The position numbers and the translations under genes are program-made. From positions 1-27,361 of the forward strand of contig JAEXYZ010000075.1 in assembly GCA_023405135.1 (NCBI GenBank): DNA of 27,361 nucleotides. The letters run 5' to 3'. This DNA comes from Bacillota bacterium. GTDB taxonomy: Bacteria > Bacillota > Bacilli > Bacillales_A > Planococcaceae. This document shows positions 7,839 through 15,736 of this stretch, piece after piece. Positions within the stretch are counted from its first letter, which is position 1. Every line of letters begins with the position of its first letter. The notes beneath the pieces were generated by a model. The model worked only from the letters and a program-made list of their open reading frames with translations, was not told where the DNA came from and did not search any database.

Positions 7839-7871
7839 TCCTTGCACCTGCTTTCATCAATCAATTTTAAT

Positions 7872-8012
7872 ATGAAAAGCGCAAGCGACCTAATTAGCCT
7901 CGACAGCTGCTTGTGGGACCTGACCTTGTCGCTGCGCTTTCATCACAGAACAGATTTGCACACGTGGGAAGGTACCAAAGCGACCTCGAGGGGCTAGGCG
8001 CTGGAGCTAGAC
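7872..8012 (+). repeat. Long dispersed intergenic repeat with internal hairpin
   Basis: This element fills the 311-base gap between parA and noc. It starts GAAAAGCGCAAGCGACC and ends AAGCGACCTCGAGGGGCTAG then GCGCTGGAGCTAGAC, a tail I recognise from repeats common in Bacillaceae intergenic DNA. Its first 18 bases (7872-7889) are an inverted repeat of 7928-7943 with two unpaired A residues, so it can form a long hairpin. Diverged relatives lie at 452-497, 1503-1615 and 10205-10290. A plus-strand frame across it (7809-7997) is not a credible gene. Confidence 0.7.
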
Positions 8013-8118
8013 ATTATTATTCAAATATCCAATATGGATTTCATTTAATTCATTTATTTCATTCTATCAAATTTGGAAACTAGTTGTATTGTAAACTCAA
8101 CATATTTTTATAGAAAAA

Positions 8119-8141
8119 AGGTTCCTATTATTTTAGGAACC
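8119..8141 (-). terminator. Terminator of noc
   Basis: GGTTCCTA (8120-8127) pairs perfectly with TAGGAACC (8134-8141). On the minus strand the stem is followed by a run of six T residues. It lies just past the noc stop codon. Confidence 0.8.
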
Positions 8142-8149
8142 AATTAATT

Positions 8150-9040
8150 TTATGCTTTTTTCTTCGGTATTTTCACAGTGATTTGGTAGTAATCATCTGT
8201 ATCTTCCTCTTCTGTTTTTAAGGAAATACCACTTTTTGTAACCATTGAAAGTGATTGTTTAATAGTATTCAATGCAATACGAATGTCCTTACTAATTGCT
8301 TTTCGCTTCGGTTTTTCCTTTTTAACTTCTTCCTCTTTTGGAGAAGTAAGTTGTTGGATATAATCCTCTAGTTGACGAACATTCCAATCATTCTCTTTTA
8401 TTAAATTAACAATCTCATTTTGTGTTTTTTCATCTTTAATTGAAATAAGGGCTCTTGCATGACGTTCTGTAATCTCTCGTTTTAAAATTGCCTCTTGTAC
8501 AGACTGCGGTAATTTTAATAAACGTAATTTATTTGCTACAGTTGATTGACCTTTTCCTAAACGTTGAGCAAGTGCTTCTTGAGTAAGTGAATGAAGCTCT
8601 AACAATTGCTGATAAGCTAATGCTTCTTCGATTGCTGTTAATTCTTCACGTTGAAGATTCTCGATTAATGCAATAGAAGCAGTTTCTTTATCACTTAAAT
8701 TGCGAACAATTGCTGGCACTTCAGTCCAATTTAGTTTTTTCATTGCACGATAACGACGTTCACCTGCAATAATTTCATAACAATCCTCATTAAATTGACG
8801 AACAACAATAGGTTGAATTACACCATGTGTATGAATGGTTCTTGATAATTCTTCAATTTTTTCTTCGTCAAAAACAGTACGAGGTTGGAACCGATTGGGA
8901 ATTATATTATCAATTGGAATTTTCTCTACTTCTTCAGTAGCTTTGCTCTTTTCTAACTGTTCTACTTCTTCTACTTCATTTTTAACTTCAGAAACTAGTT
9001 TTTCTCCGCCTCCGAAAAAACGTGAAAAAGGACTTTTCAT
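8150..9040 (-). CDS. noc: Nucleoid occlusion protein Noc
   Basis: A 296-residue ParB-family protein that blocks division-septum assembly over the nucleoid. It is told from ParB by the N-terminal amphipathic membrane-targeting helix MKSPFSRFFGGGEK, closely like that of B. subtilis Noc. The CTP box GERRYRA is at residues 93-99 and the helix-turn-helix (TQEALAQRLGKGQSTVANKL) at about 153-172. A Lys/Glu-rich linker separates these from the C-terminal dimerisation part. ATG at 9040 with AAAGGTGGTG upstream. It sits between parA and rsmG, the standard place. I found no match to the palindromic Noc-binding sequence in this window by eye. Confidence 0.95.
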   Translation of the reverse strand: MKSPFSRFFGGGEKLVSEVKNEVEEVEQLEKSKATEEVEKIPIDNIIPNRFQPRTVFDEEKIEELSRTIHTHGVIQPIVVRQFNEDCYEIIAGERRYRAMKKLNWTEVPAIVRNLSDKETASIALIENLQREELTAIEEALAYQQLLELHSLTQEALAQRLGKGQSTVANKLRLLKLPQSVQEAILKREITERHARALISIKDEKTQNEIVNLIKENDWNVRQLEDYIQQLTSPKEEEVKKEKPKRKAISKDIRIALNTIKQSLSMVTKSGISLKTEEEDTDDYYQITVKIPKKKA

Positions 9041-9229
9041 TCATTAGGCACCACCTTTTAGAAACTATCTTGCTCAATACTCATATAAATATTATTTATT
9101 ATTATCTATGAAATGTACAGAGTCCTATAGAAGCAAAATCTATTAAAATGACATAAATATAAAATATGTATGCATCAAATAGAGGAATTATTTCTAAAAA
9201 TAATTAAAAATTTATGACTTTCCAAAAAA

Positions 9230-9245
9230 TGTTTCACGTGAAACA
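9230..9245. promoter_or_regulatory. parS site between noc and rsmG
   Basis: TGTTTCACGTGAAACA is a perfect 16-base match to the parS consensus bound by ParB. It lies in the 289-base gap between noc and rsmG. Confidence 0.95.
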
Positions 9246-9254
9246 GGGAAATAG

Positions 9255-9297
9255 TCGGGGCTCTTTCGTATTAGAGCTATAATTTACAACGCCCCGA
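9255..9297 (-). terminator. Possible rsmG terminator or attenuator
   Basis: TCGGGGC (9255-9261) pairs with GCCCCGA (9291-9297), and the loop can form an inner GCTCT/AGAGC stem that competes for two bases of the outer stem. The T tract on the minus strand is weak, so the call as a terminator is tentative. Confidence 0.35.
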
Positions 9298-9329
9298 ATA
9301 GTTTATTTACTAGAACCATTTAATAATTT

Positions 9330-10046
9330 TTATTGAATTGGTGTCTTATTAGGTATCCCTGGTTTTCGTGGATATTTTTTTGGCGTTAGTTTTATTTTAT
9401 CAAAAATATAAAGAGTTCGTTCACTTTCTTCTACAGGTAATAGATATGAAAATTCTTCCTTTAAAGAAGCGCCTAAAGTTGTAATTGCTTTTTTCGCATC
9501 TTTTAACTCTTCTGGTCCAGCCGCAGCTTTTAGTGCAACAAAGTATCCGCCTTGTTTAACTAATGGAATACAAAGCTCTGATAACACTGATAAACGTGCA
9601 ACCGCGCGTGCAGTTACTACATCATATTGTTCACGATATTTTATATTTTGACCAAATTCTTCAGCACGTGCATGAACAAATTCAACATTCTCTAATTGTA
9701 ATTGCTCACTCAAATGATTTAAAAACGAGATTCGCTTATTCAAAGAATCAACAATCGTTACATGTAAATGAGGGAAACATATTTTAATTGGTAAACTTGG
9801 GAAACCTGCGCCTGCACCTACATCACAAACTGTATTAACTTTTGAAAAATCAAAATAAAAGCTAGCACTAATTGAATCATAGAAATGCTTTAAATAAACG
9901 CCTTCTAAATCTGTAATAGCTGTTAAATTCATTTTTTCATTCCACTCAACTAATAGCTCAAAATATTTTTTAAACTGTGCTATTTGTTTCTCATTTAGCT
10001 CTATTCCCTGTTCTTTTAATGCTTCAATAAATTGTTGTTCGTTCAT
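9330..10046 (-). CDS. rsmG: 16S rRNA (guanine-N7) methyltransferase RsmG (GidB)
   Basis: A 238-residue S-adenosylmethionine-dependent methyltransferase that makes the m7G at the 530-loop guanine of 16S rRNA (G527 in E. coli); loss gives low-level streptomycin resistance. The SAM-binding motif DVGAGAGFPS is at residues 75-84, preceded by the family pattern WNEKMNLTAI and HFYDSI, and followed by ARAVARL (about 145-152). Length is as in B. subtilis (239). ATG at 10046 has AAAGGAGA about 7 bases upstream. It lies downstream of mnmG, but a terminator and a 338-base repeat-rich gap separate the two, so it may have its own promoter. Confidence 0.96.
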   Translation of the reverse strand: MNEQQFIEALKEQGIELNEKQIAQFKKYFELLVEWNEKMNLTAITDLEGVYLKHFYDSISASFYFDFSKVNTVCDVGAGAGFPSLPIKICFPHLHVTIVDSLNKRISFLNHLSEQLQLENVEFVHARAEEFGQNIKYREQYDVVTARAVARLSVLSELCIPLVKQGGYFVALKAAAGPEELKDAKKAITTLGASLKEEFSYLLPVEESERTLYIFDKIKLTPKKYPRKPGIPNKTPIQ

Positions 10047-10098
10047 TTGGATCTCCTTTTAATCAATTGAGAATTAGATTTAGAAAAACACAAGCTCA

Positions 10099-10156
10099 CT
10101 GCTCCTGCGATTACTCGTCGCAAAAATTATCTGCTCCTGCGATTACTCGTCGCAAA
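10099..10156. repeat. Two tandem 26-bp repeats, 32-bp period
   Basis: The 26-base unit starting CTGCTCCTGCGATTACTCGT occurs identically at 10099-10124 and 10131-10156. Each unit carries a small hairpin, TGCGA pairing with TCGCA around a seven-base loop. It belongs to the repeat-filled gap between rsmG and mnmG. Confidence 0.8.
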
Positions 10157-10204
10157 TGCGTTTTGCTTAGCCCCAACAACGTTAGGCAACAAAAACGAAC
10201 ATCT

Positions 10205-10296
10205 ATGTGCAGGTGGGAGTCTGAATCAAAAGCGTATTTCTAGCTTTCAATCGAAGACAGACCGCGACCTCAAAGGGCTGGGTGTCTTGCGCTAAC
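10205..10296 (+). repeat. Diverged dispersed repeat fragment
   Basis: This part of the 338-base gap between rsmG and mnmG ends ACCGCGACCTCAAAGGGCTG followed by GGTGTCTTGCGCTAAC, which parallels the tail of the element at 7981-8012 (GCGACCTCGAGGGGCTAGGC). The rest of the segment does not match it clearly. No gene is visible here. Confidence 0.45.
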
Positions 10297-10342
10297 ATTA
10301 ATTAATAAATAATATTTATTTTCTTATTCAGTAAAAACGAAC

Positions 10343-10376
10343 GAGCGTCCGAGAAAAATAGGGTGCTCGAACGCTC
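10343..10376 (-). terminator. Terminator of mnmE-mnmG
   Basis: GAGCGTCCGAG (10343-10353) pairs with CTCGAACGCTC (10366-10376) apart from one mismatch. On the minus strand the stem is followed by GTTCGTTTTT. It begins nine bases past the mnmG stop codon. Confidence 0.75.
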
Positions 10377-10384
10377 ATTAACAT

Positions 10385-12280
10385 TTATTCGTTACTAATT
10401 CGTGCAATTTTCCCTTGTTCAATATAAACAAGTAAGATAGAAATATCTGCTGGGTTTACTCCTGAAATACGTGAAGCTTGTGCAATTGTTAATGGTCGTA
10501 CTTCTTTCAATTTTTCACGGGCTTCAGTTGCTAAACTTGAAATATCATCATAATCGATGTCTTCAGGTATTTTTTTATCTTCCATTTTATGAAGCTTTTC
10601 CACTTGATGTAAAGCCTTTTGGATATAGCCTTCATATTTTAATTGAACTTCGATTTGTTCTTTTACTTCATCACTAAATTTAATTTCTGATGGTGTTAAA
10701 GAAACGACTAAATCATAAGTCATTTCAGTTCGTTTTACTAAATCTGCAGCACGGATACCGTCTTTTAACTCTGTTCCGCCAACAGAACGAATAACTGCCT
10801 GAGTTGCCTCATTTGGTTTAATAATCACTTCACGCAGACGAGCAATTTCATTTTCAATTTGCTCTTTTTTCTCCGTGAATTTTGCGTAACGTTCTTCAGA
10901 GATTAACCCTAATTTATAGCCAAGTTCCGTTAAACGTAAATCTGCATTATCATGACGAAGTAATAAACGATATTCTGCACGTGATGTTAGTAAACGATAA
11001 GGTTCATTTGTTCCTTTCGTTACTAGGTCATCAATTAAAACACCGATATAAGCTTCTGAACGTTTTAAAATTACTTCTTCTTTTCCTAATACTTTTGCTG
11101 CAGCATTGATTCCTGCCATTATTCCTTGTCCAGCTGCTTCCTCATAACCACTAGTACCATTAATTTGACCAGCAGTATAAAGATTTTTAATACGTTTTGT
11201 TTCTAAAGTTGGCCATAATTGAGTTGGTACAACTGCATCATATTCAATCGCATATCCTGCACGCATCATTTCTGCTTTTTCTAAACCAGGAATCGTTTGC
11301 AACATTTGACGTTGAATATGCTCTGGTAAACTTGTAGATAAACCTTGAACATACACTTCTTGAGTATCGCGGCCTTCTGGTTCTAAAAACAATTGGTGAC
11401 GTGGCTTATCGTTAAAGCGTACAATTTTCGTTTCAATTGATGGACAATAACGTGGTCCAGTTCCCGTAATAACCCCAGTGAACATTGGTGCTTTATCTAA
11501 GTTATCATTAATAATTTGATGTGTTTCTGCACTTGTATAAGTTAACCAGCAAGGAATTTGATCCATAATAAATTCAGTTGTTTCAAAACTAAATGCTCTT
11601 GGAACATCATCCCCTGGTTGAATTTCAGTTTTACTATAATCGATTGTTTTACTATCTACTCGTGGCGGTGTACCAGTTTTAAAACGAACAATATCAAAGC
11701 CAAGCTCACGAATATTGTCAGCTAATTTTACTGATGGTCGTTGATTGTTTGGCCCACTCGAATATTTAACATCTCCGATAATAATTTCACCACGTAAATA
11801 CGTACCTGCAGTAATAATGACTGTTTTTCCGTAGTAAATACCGCCCGTTTGTGTAATGACGCCTTTTACAGTATTGTCTTCAACGATTAATTCATCTACC
11901 ATTGCTTGATTAATCGTTAAATTCTCTTCTTCCTCTAAAAGTCTTTTCATTTCACGTTGGTAAAGGATTTTGTCTGCTTGAGCACGTAATGCCCTAACCG
12001 CTGGACCTTTACCTGTATTTAACATACGCATTTGAATATGGGTTTTATCAATTACTTTCCCCATTGCTCCACCTAATGCGTCAATTTCACGTACAACAAT
12101 CCCTTTTGCTGGACCTCCAATTGATGGGTTACATGGCATAAAGGCAATCATATCAAGACTGATTGTTAACATAAGTGTTTTCGCACCCATTTTTGCAGAC
12201 GCATATGCCGCTTCTACACCAGCATGACCAGCGCCGATGACAATGACATCGTATTGGCCTGCTTCATATGTTGTTGTCAT
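10385..12280 (-). CDS. mnmG: tRNA uridine-5-carboxymethylaminomethyl modification enzyme MnmG (GidA)
   Basis: A 631-residue FAD-dependent enzyme that, with MnmE, builds the (carboxymethyl)aminomethyl group on the wobble uridine U34 of several tRNAs. The FAD dinucleotide motif GAGHAG is at residues 16-21, MPCNPSIGGPAKG with its conserved Cys (Cys50) follows, and GTSGYEEAAGQG is the later family signature. The C-terminal helical domain contains TSRAEYRLLLRHDNAD and ends in the segment that contacts MnmE (SRISGVNPADISILLVYIEQ). ATG at 12280 with AGAGGAAG upstream. It follows mnmE with a gap of only 34 bases, so the two partner proteins are cotranscribed. Confidence 0.98.
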   Translation of the reverse strand: MTTTYEAGQYDVIVIGAGHAGVEAAYASAKMGAKTLMLTISLDMIAFMPCNPSIGGPAKGIVVREIDALGGAMGKVIDKTHIQMRMLNTGKGPAVRALRAQADKILYQREMKRLLEEEENLTINQAMVDELIVEDNTVKGVITQTGGIYYGKTVIITAGTYLRGEIIIGDVKYSSGPNNQRPSVKLADNIRELGFDIVRFKTGTPPRVDSKTIDYSKTEIQPGDDVPRAFSFETTEFIMDQIPCWLTYTSAETHQIINDNLDKAPMFTGVITGTGPRYCPSIETKIVRFNDKPRHQLFLEPEGRDTQEVYVQGLSTSLPEHIQRQMLQTIPGLEKAEMMRAGYAIEYDAVVPTQLWPTLETKRIKNLYTAGQINGTSGYEEAAGQGIMAGINAAAKVLGKEEVILKRSEAYIGVLIDDLVTKGTNEPYRLLTSRAEYRLLLRHDNADLRLTELGYKLGLISEERYAKFTEKKEQIENEIARLREVIIKPNEATQAVIRSVGGTELKDGIRAADLVKRTEMTYDLVVSLTPSEIKFSDEVKEQIEVQLKYEGYIQKALHQVEKLHKMEDKKIPEDIDYDDISSLATEAREKLKEVRPLTIAQASRISGVNPADISILLVYIEQGKIARISNE

Positions 12281-12314
12281 GCCGTTTCTTCCTCTCTATA
12301 TAAAAGTATTTTCT

Positions 12315-13700
12315 TTATTTTCCTAAACAGAATTGTGAGAAGAGCTGGTTAATGAGACTTTCTTGAACAGTATCACCAACGATTTCTCCTAACAGCTCCC
12401 ACGTTTTTGTTACATCAATTTGAATCATATCAACAGGTACTCCTGCTTCTGCAGCATTAATTGCATCCTCAATTGTTGCTTTTGCTTGATGCAATAATGC
12501 AATATGTCGTGCATTTGAAACATAAGTTAAGTCATTTGATTCTACTTGACCTTCAAAGAACGTTTTTGCAATGGCTTCTTCTAGTTCAATAACACCTTGT
12601 TCTTGTAAAATTGAAGTTGTTACGACAGGTCTTCCATTAGCTAGTTCTTTTACTTTCTCTAAATTGATTTTTTGTGGTAAATCCGTTTTATTAACGACAA
12701 CGATAAAATCCATATTTTGAATTGTTTCAAAAAGACGTTCATCTTCTTCAGATAGACTTTCTGCCGAATTTAAAACAAGTAAAATTAAATCCGCTTCTTT
12801 TAATACTTGGCGAGACCTTTCTACCCCTATGCGTTCAACGATATCTTCCGTTTCACGAATTCCAGCAGTATCAACTAAACGTAATGGTACTCCGCGCACA
12901 TTGACATACTCTTCTATAATATCACGAGTTGTACCTGCAACATCAGTAACAATTGCTTTATTCTCGTGAACTAAACTATTTAATAGCGAAGACTTCCCAA
13001 CATTTGGTCGCCCTAAAATTACTGTTGATAGTCCTTCACGTAAAATTTTACCTTGTGTTGATGTTTGAAGAAGTTTAGCAATTTCATTTCGCACCCAAGT
13101 ACATTTTTCAAGTAATACTGGAATTGTCATTTCTTCTACATCATCATACTCAGGATAATCTATATTAACCTCTACATGAGCCAATGTCTCAATTAATGCT
13201 TGACGCAAATTACCAATTAATCTTGATAGCTTTCCATCCATTTGACCAAGAGCTACATTCATTGCTCGATCTGTTTTCGCGCGAATTAAGTCCATTACTG
13301 CCTCTGCCTGAGACAAATCTATTCGTCCATTTAAAAATGCACGTTTTGTAAACTCTCCAGGATCAGCAAGTCTTGCACCATTTTTCAATACGAGTTGTAG
13401 CACTCTGTTCACTGAAACAATACCACCGTGACAGTTTATTTCAATTACATCCTCACGTGTGAATGTTTTTGGAGCTCGCATAAGCGATAACATCACTTCT
13501 TCTACTACTTCCTCAGTAGTCGGATCGATTAAATGGCCGTAGTGAATGGTATGAGTTTTTTCTTCAGTTAGTTTTTTCCCGCTTGGTGATTTAAATATTT
13601 TATCAGCGATCATTACTGCTTCATCACCACTTAAACGGACAATTGCAATTGCACCTTCGCCCATTGGTGTGGATATCGCAGCAATCGTATCATACTCCAT
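12315..13700 (-). CDS. mnmE: tRNA modification GTPase MnmE (TrmE)
   Basis: A 461-residue K+-activated GTPase, partner of MnmG in U34 modification. An N-terminal folate-binding domain (about 1-118, with DTIAAISTPMGEGAIAIVRL) is followed by a helical domain into which the G domain is inserted: P-loop GRPNVGKSS at 230-238, DTAG at 277-280, NKTD at 337-340. The protein ends in the catalytic FCLGK motif at 457-461. All key residues are present. ATG at 13700 has AGGAGG 6-7 bases upstream. First gene of the mnmE-mnmG pair; a DnaA-box cluster lies directly upstream. Confidence 0.98.
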   Translation of the reverse strand: MEYDTIAAISTPMGEGAIAIVRLSGDEAVMIADKIFKSPSGKKLTEEKTHTIHYGHLIDPTTEEVVEEVMLSLMRAPKTFTREDVIEINCHGGIVSVNRVLQLVLKNGARLADPGEFTKRAFLNGRIDLSQAEAVMDLIRAKTDRAMNVALGQMDGKLSRLIGNLRQALIETLAHVEVNIDYPEYDDVEEMTIPVLLEKCTWVRNEIAKLLQTSTQGKILREGLSTVILGRPNVGKSSLLNSLVHENKAIVTDVAGTTRDIIEEYVNVRGVPLRLVDTAGIRETEDIVERIGVERSRQVLKEADLILLVLNSAESLSEEDERLFETIQNMDFIVVVNKTDLPQKINLEKVKELANGRPVVTTSILQEQGVIELEEAIAKTFFEGQVESNDLTYVSNARHIALLHQAKATIEDAINAAEAGVPVDMIQIDVTKTWELLGEIVGDTVQESLINQLFSQFCLGK

Positions 13701-13754
13701 TTTTAATCCTCCTGCTAATCTAAAGCTAATTGTGTATATCTTTTTTGAATAAAG

Positions 13755-13893
13755 TTATCCACATGTGAATAACTTAAACGAACTTTATTTACTAACAACT
13801 TAGGGTACCACATTTTATCGAAATACGAAAGTAAAGCATTTTTCCACAGGTGGATAACTATTAAAAAAAATCATCTTTATAATATGTGGATTT
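13755..13893. other. DnaA-box cluster between mnmE and jag
   Basis: Perfect or near DnaA boxes: TTATCCACA (13755-13763), directly abutted by the opposed box TGTGAATAA (13764-13772), then TTTTCCACA (13840-13848) abutted by GGTGGATAA (13849-13857), and a weaker TGTGGATTT (13885-13893). Two back-to-back pairs are not expected by chance. As I recall, B. subtilis has one of its DnaA-box clusters outside oriC in this same trmE-jag gap. Confidence 0.7.
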
Positions 13894-13901
13894 TTAGACA
13901 A

Positions 13902-13942
13902 AATAAAAACCGGCCTTTAAATAGACCGTTAAAGTTTTTATT
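13902..13942 (-). terminator. Second terminator-like hairpin after jag
   Basis: AATAAAAAC (13902-13910) pairs with GTTTTTATT (13934-13942), enclosing CGGCCT/AGACCG with one mismatch. It resembles the hairpin at 14021-14047 in sequence and lies 80 bases beyond it in the direction of jag transcription. Confidence 0.5.
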
Positions 13943-14020
13943 AAGTATCATTCATGCTAGCTGCAATTGTTGAATTATTTCTCAATTGTGTGAGGTAATA
14001 ATTTACGTGCCAAAAAAATA

Positions 14021-14047
14021 AAAAACGGCCTAAATTTGACCGTTTTT
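14021..14047 (-). terminator. Terminator of the jag end of the yidC-jag operon
   Basis: AAAAACGG (14021-14028) pairs with CCGTTTTT (14040-14047). On the minus strand the stem is followed by TTATTTTTTTGG, a good T tract, about 27 bases past the jag stop. Confidence 0.8.
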
Positions 14048-14073
14048 CCTTACTATCTGTATGCTTTTTGTTG

Positions 14074-14817
14074 TTATTTCAATGGTTCAATTACTAAATA
14101 ACGGTTTGGCTCAGTTCCTTCTGAGTATGTCTCAATATCAATACGATTTGCCAATGCATTATGAATTACTTTTCTTTCATAGGATGGCATAGGTTCTAAT
14201 GATATTTTCTTCCCCGTATGAACTGCTTTATCCGCCATTCGTTCTGCTAATTGCTCTAAAGCCACTTGACGACGTTCACGATAATTTTCTACATCTAATT
14301 TTACTAATAAGAAAGATTTTGCACTTTTATTGACGATAAGTTGTGTTAATTGTTGTAAAGCATTTAATGTTGCACCACGTTTTCCAATTAAAAGTGCTGC
14401 TTTTTCACTTTCAAGCTTCAATAAAATGTTTTTTCCTTCACTAACCGCCTGGATTTTTAAATCTTCAATCCCCAACTCTTTTGCAATACCGATTAAATAG
14501 CCTTTTGCAGCCTCAACTGGATCTTCTTTCTCTTCTTCATTTACTATTTCATTTATAGACTCAATATTTTCAACAAATACTTCTTGTCCAATTTTCTCAG
14601 ATTTAACCTGTTGGAAATCACTATTTTCTTCAATATTTGAGTCAATTTCTTTCACTGTGACACGTATTTCAGCAGGACGTGCCCCAAAACCTAAAAATCC
14701 TTTTCTACCTTCTTGTAAAACTTCAACATCTACTTGATCACGGGAAACCCCGAGCTTTTGTAACGCTAATGAGATCGCTTCTTCTATGCTCGCGCCTATT
14801 TGCGTAATTTGGTTCAC
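14074..14817 (-). CDS. jag: RNA-binding protein Jag (KhpB)
   Basis: A 247-residue Jag/KhpB protein: an N-terminal Jag_N domain (about 1-55, with GRKGFLGFGARPAEI), an acidic low-complexity linker (about 58-100), a KH domain around GKRG at residues 145-148, and an R3H domain in the last 70 residues (YRERRQVALEQL to ALANRIDIETYSEG). Such proteins bind RNA and affect cell elongation and, in B. subtilis, accompany SpoIIIJ. The GTG start at 14817 overlaps the yidC stop (GTGA) and has GGAGGAG about 8 bases upstream, so translation is coupled to yidC. Followed by two related terminators. Confidence 0.95.
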   Translation of the reverse strand: MNQITQIGASIEEAISLALQKLGVSRDQVDVEVLQEGRKGFLGFGARPAEIRVTVKEIDSNIEENSDFQQVKSEKIGQEVFVENIESINEIVNEEEKEDPVEAAKGYLIGIAKELGIEDLKIQAVSEGKNILLKLESEKAALLIGKRGATLNALQQLTQLIVNKSAKSFLLVKLDVENYRERRQVALEQLAERMADKAVHTGKKISLEPMPSYERKVIHNALANRIDIETYSEGTEPNRYLVIEPLK

Positions 14818-15584
14818 TTTTTCGCTCCTCCAGTTACAGCAGGTTCTGTTTTATTTTTATTCCAAGGTTTATAAATAACAAGGTTTTGTATAACAGAGAT
14901 GATATTTCCAACAACCCAATATAGAGATAACGCAGCTGGTAATACGACACCGAAACCGATGATCATAACTGGCATGATATACATCATGATTTTCATTTGT
15001 GGGTTATCTATTGCAGGCCCCGTTAATAGTACAACAAATTGGATCAAACCTGCTAATACAGCAAGTACAATACTTTGTTCTCCTAATGGGAAAATAAGAA
15101 ATGTTCCTAAATCAAATGTATCTGTTACATTCATGCGGCTTATCGCATGGTAGAAACCAATTAAAATTGGCATTTGAATAAAAACAGGAATACAGCCGGC
15201 CATAGGATTAGCACCAGATGTTCTCATTAACTCCATCATTTCTTGTTGATACTTTTGCTGAGTCACAGCATCCTTTGAAGCATACTTCTGCTGCAATTCT
15301 TTCATTTTCGGCTGGATTTCTTGCATTTTTTTCGAGCTTTGTACTTGTTTAATTGTTAATGGAAGGATTGCTAAACGAATAATAATCGTAACAGCAATAA
15401 TTCCTAAACCATATGAACCTAATAAATCTGCAAAATACTTAATTACTGATACTAATGGCCAAACAATAAATTCATTCCAAAAGCCTTCACTTTCGGATGA
15501 AATTGGCTGATTAAATTCTGAACAACCAGAAAGCAGCAAAGCTACTGAAACTAGAGTCAGAACAATCCAAAATCTTTTTTTCAA
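14814..15584 (-). CDS. yidC: Membrane protein insertase YidC (SpoIIIJ type)
   Basis: A 256-residue YidC1/SpoIIIJ insertase that places membrane proteins into the bilayer with or without Sec, and is needed for forespore development in B. subtilis. It starts with a lipoprotein signal peptide whose lipobox LLSGC puts the modified Cys at residue 21. Five membrane segments follow, including LLGSYGLGIIAVTIIIRLAI with the conserved groove Arg and the MMELMRTSGANPMAGCIPVF loop. I chose the TTG at 15584: AGGAGG lies seven bases before it and it gives a clean signal peptide, while the longer frame from the GTG at 15650 adds 22 residues unlike the family. Confidence 0.95.
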   Translation of the reverse strand: MKKRFWIVLTLVSVALLLSGCSEFNQPISSESEGFWNEFIVWPLVSVIKYFADLLGSYGLGIIAVTIIIRLAILPLTIKQVQSSKKMQEIQPKMKELQQKYASKDAVTQQKYQQEMMELMRTSGANPMAGCIPVFIQMPILIGFYHAISRMNVTDTFDLGTFLIFPLGEQSIVLAVLAGLIQFVVLLTGPAIDNPQMKIMMYIMPVMIIGFGVVLPAALSLYWVVGNIISVIQNLVIYKPWNKNKTEPAVTGGAKK

Positions 15585-15736
15585 CCTTCTTCCTCCTACA
15601 GCACTATTCATATTCATTGAAGTTATTTTACCATGTGAGTACGCTTTCACTCTACTAATTGTTTTATTTTTAATATATTACCATTAACAATAGTTAACTT
15701 ATTCTAAATATTCAAACAAAATATTTCACGGAACGA

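Noticed and set aside
7809..7997. Plus-strand frame of 62 codons across the parA start and the repeat
   Set aside because: It overlaps parA antisense and the dispersed repeat, has no ribosome binding site and no family resemblance.
10099..10156. CRISPR-like repeat
   Set aside because: Only two units with a six-base gap, no spacers of proper length and no cas genes.
15584..15650. Longer yidC start at the GTG at 15650
   Set aside because: The added 22 residues precede a complete lipoprotein signal peptide and contain the AGGAGG site that serves the TTG start.
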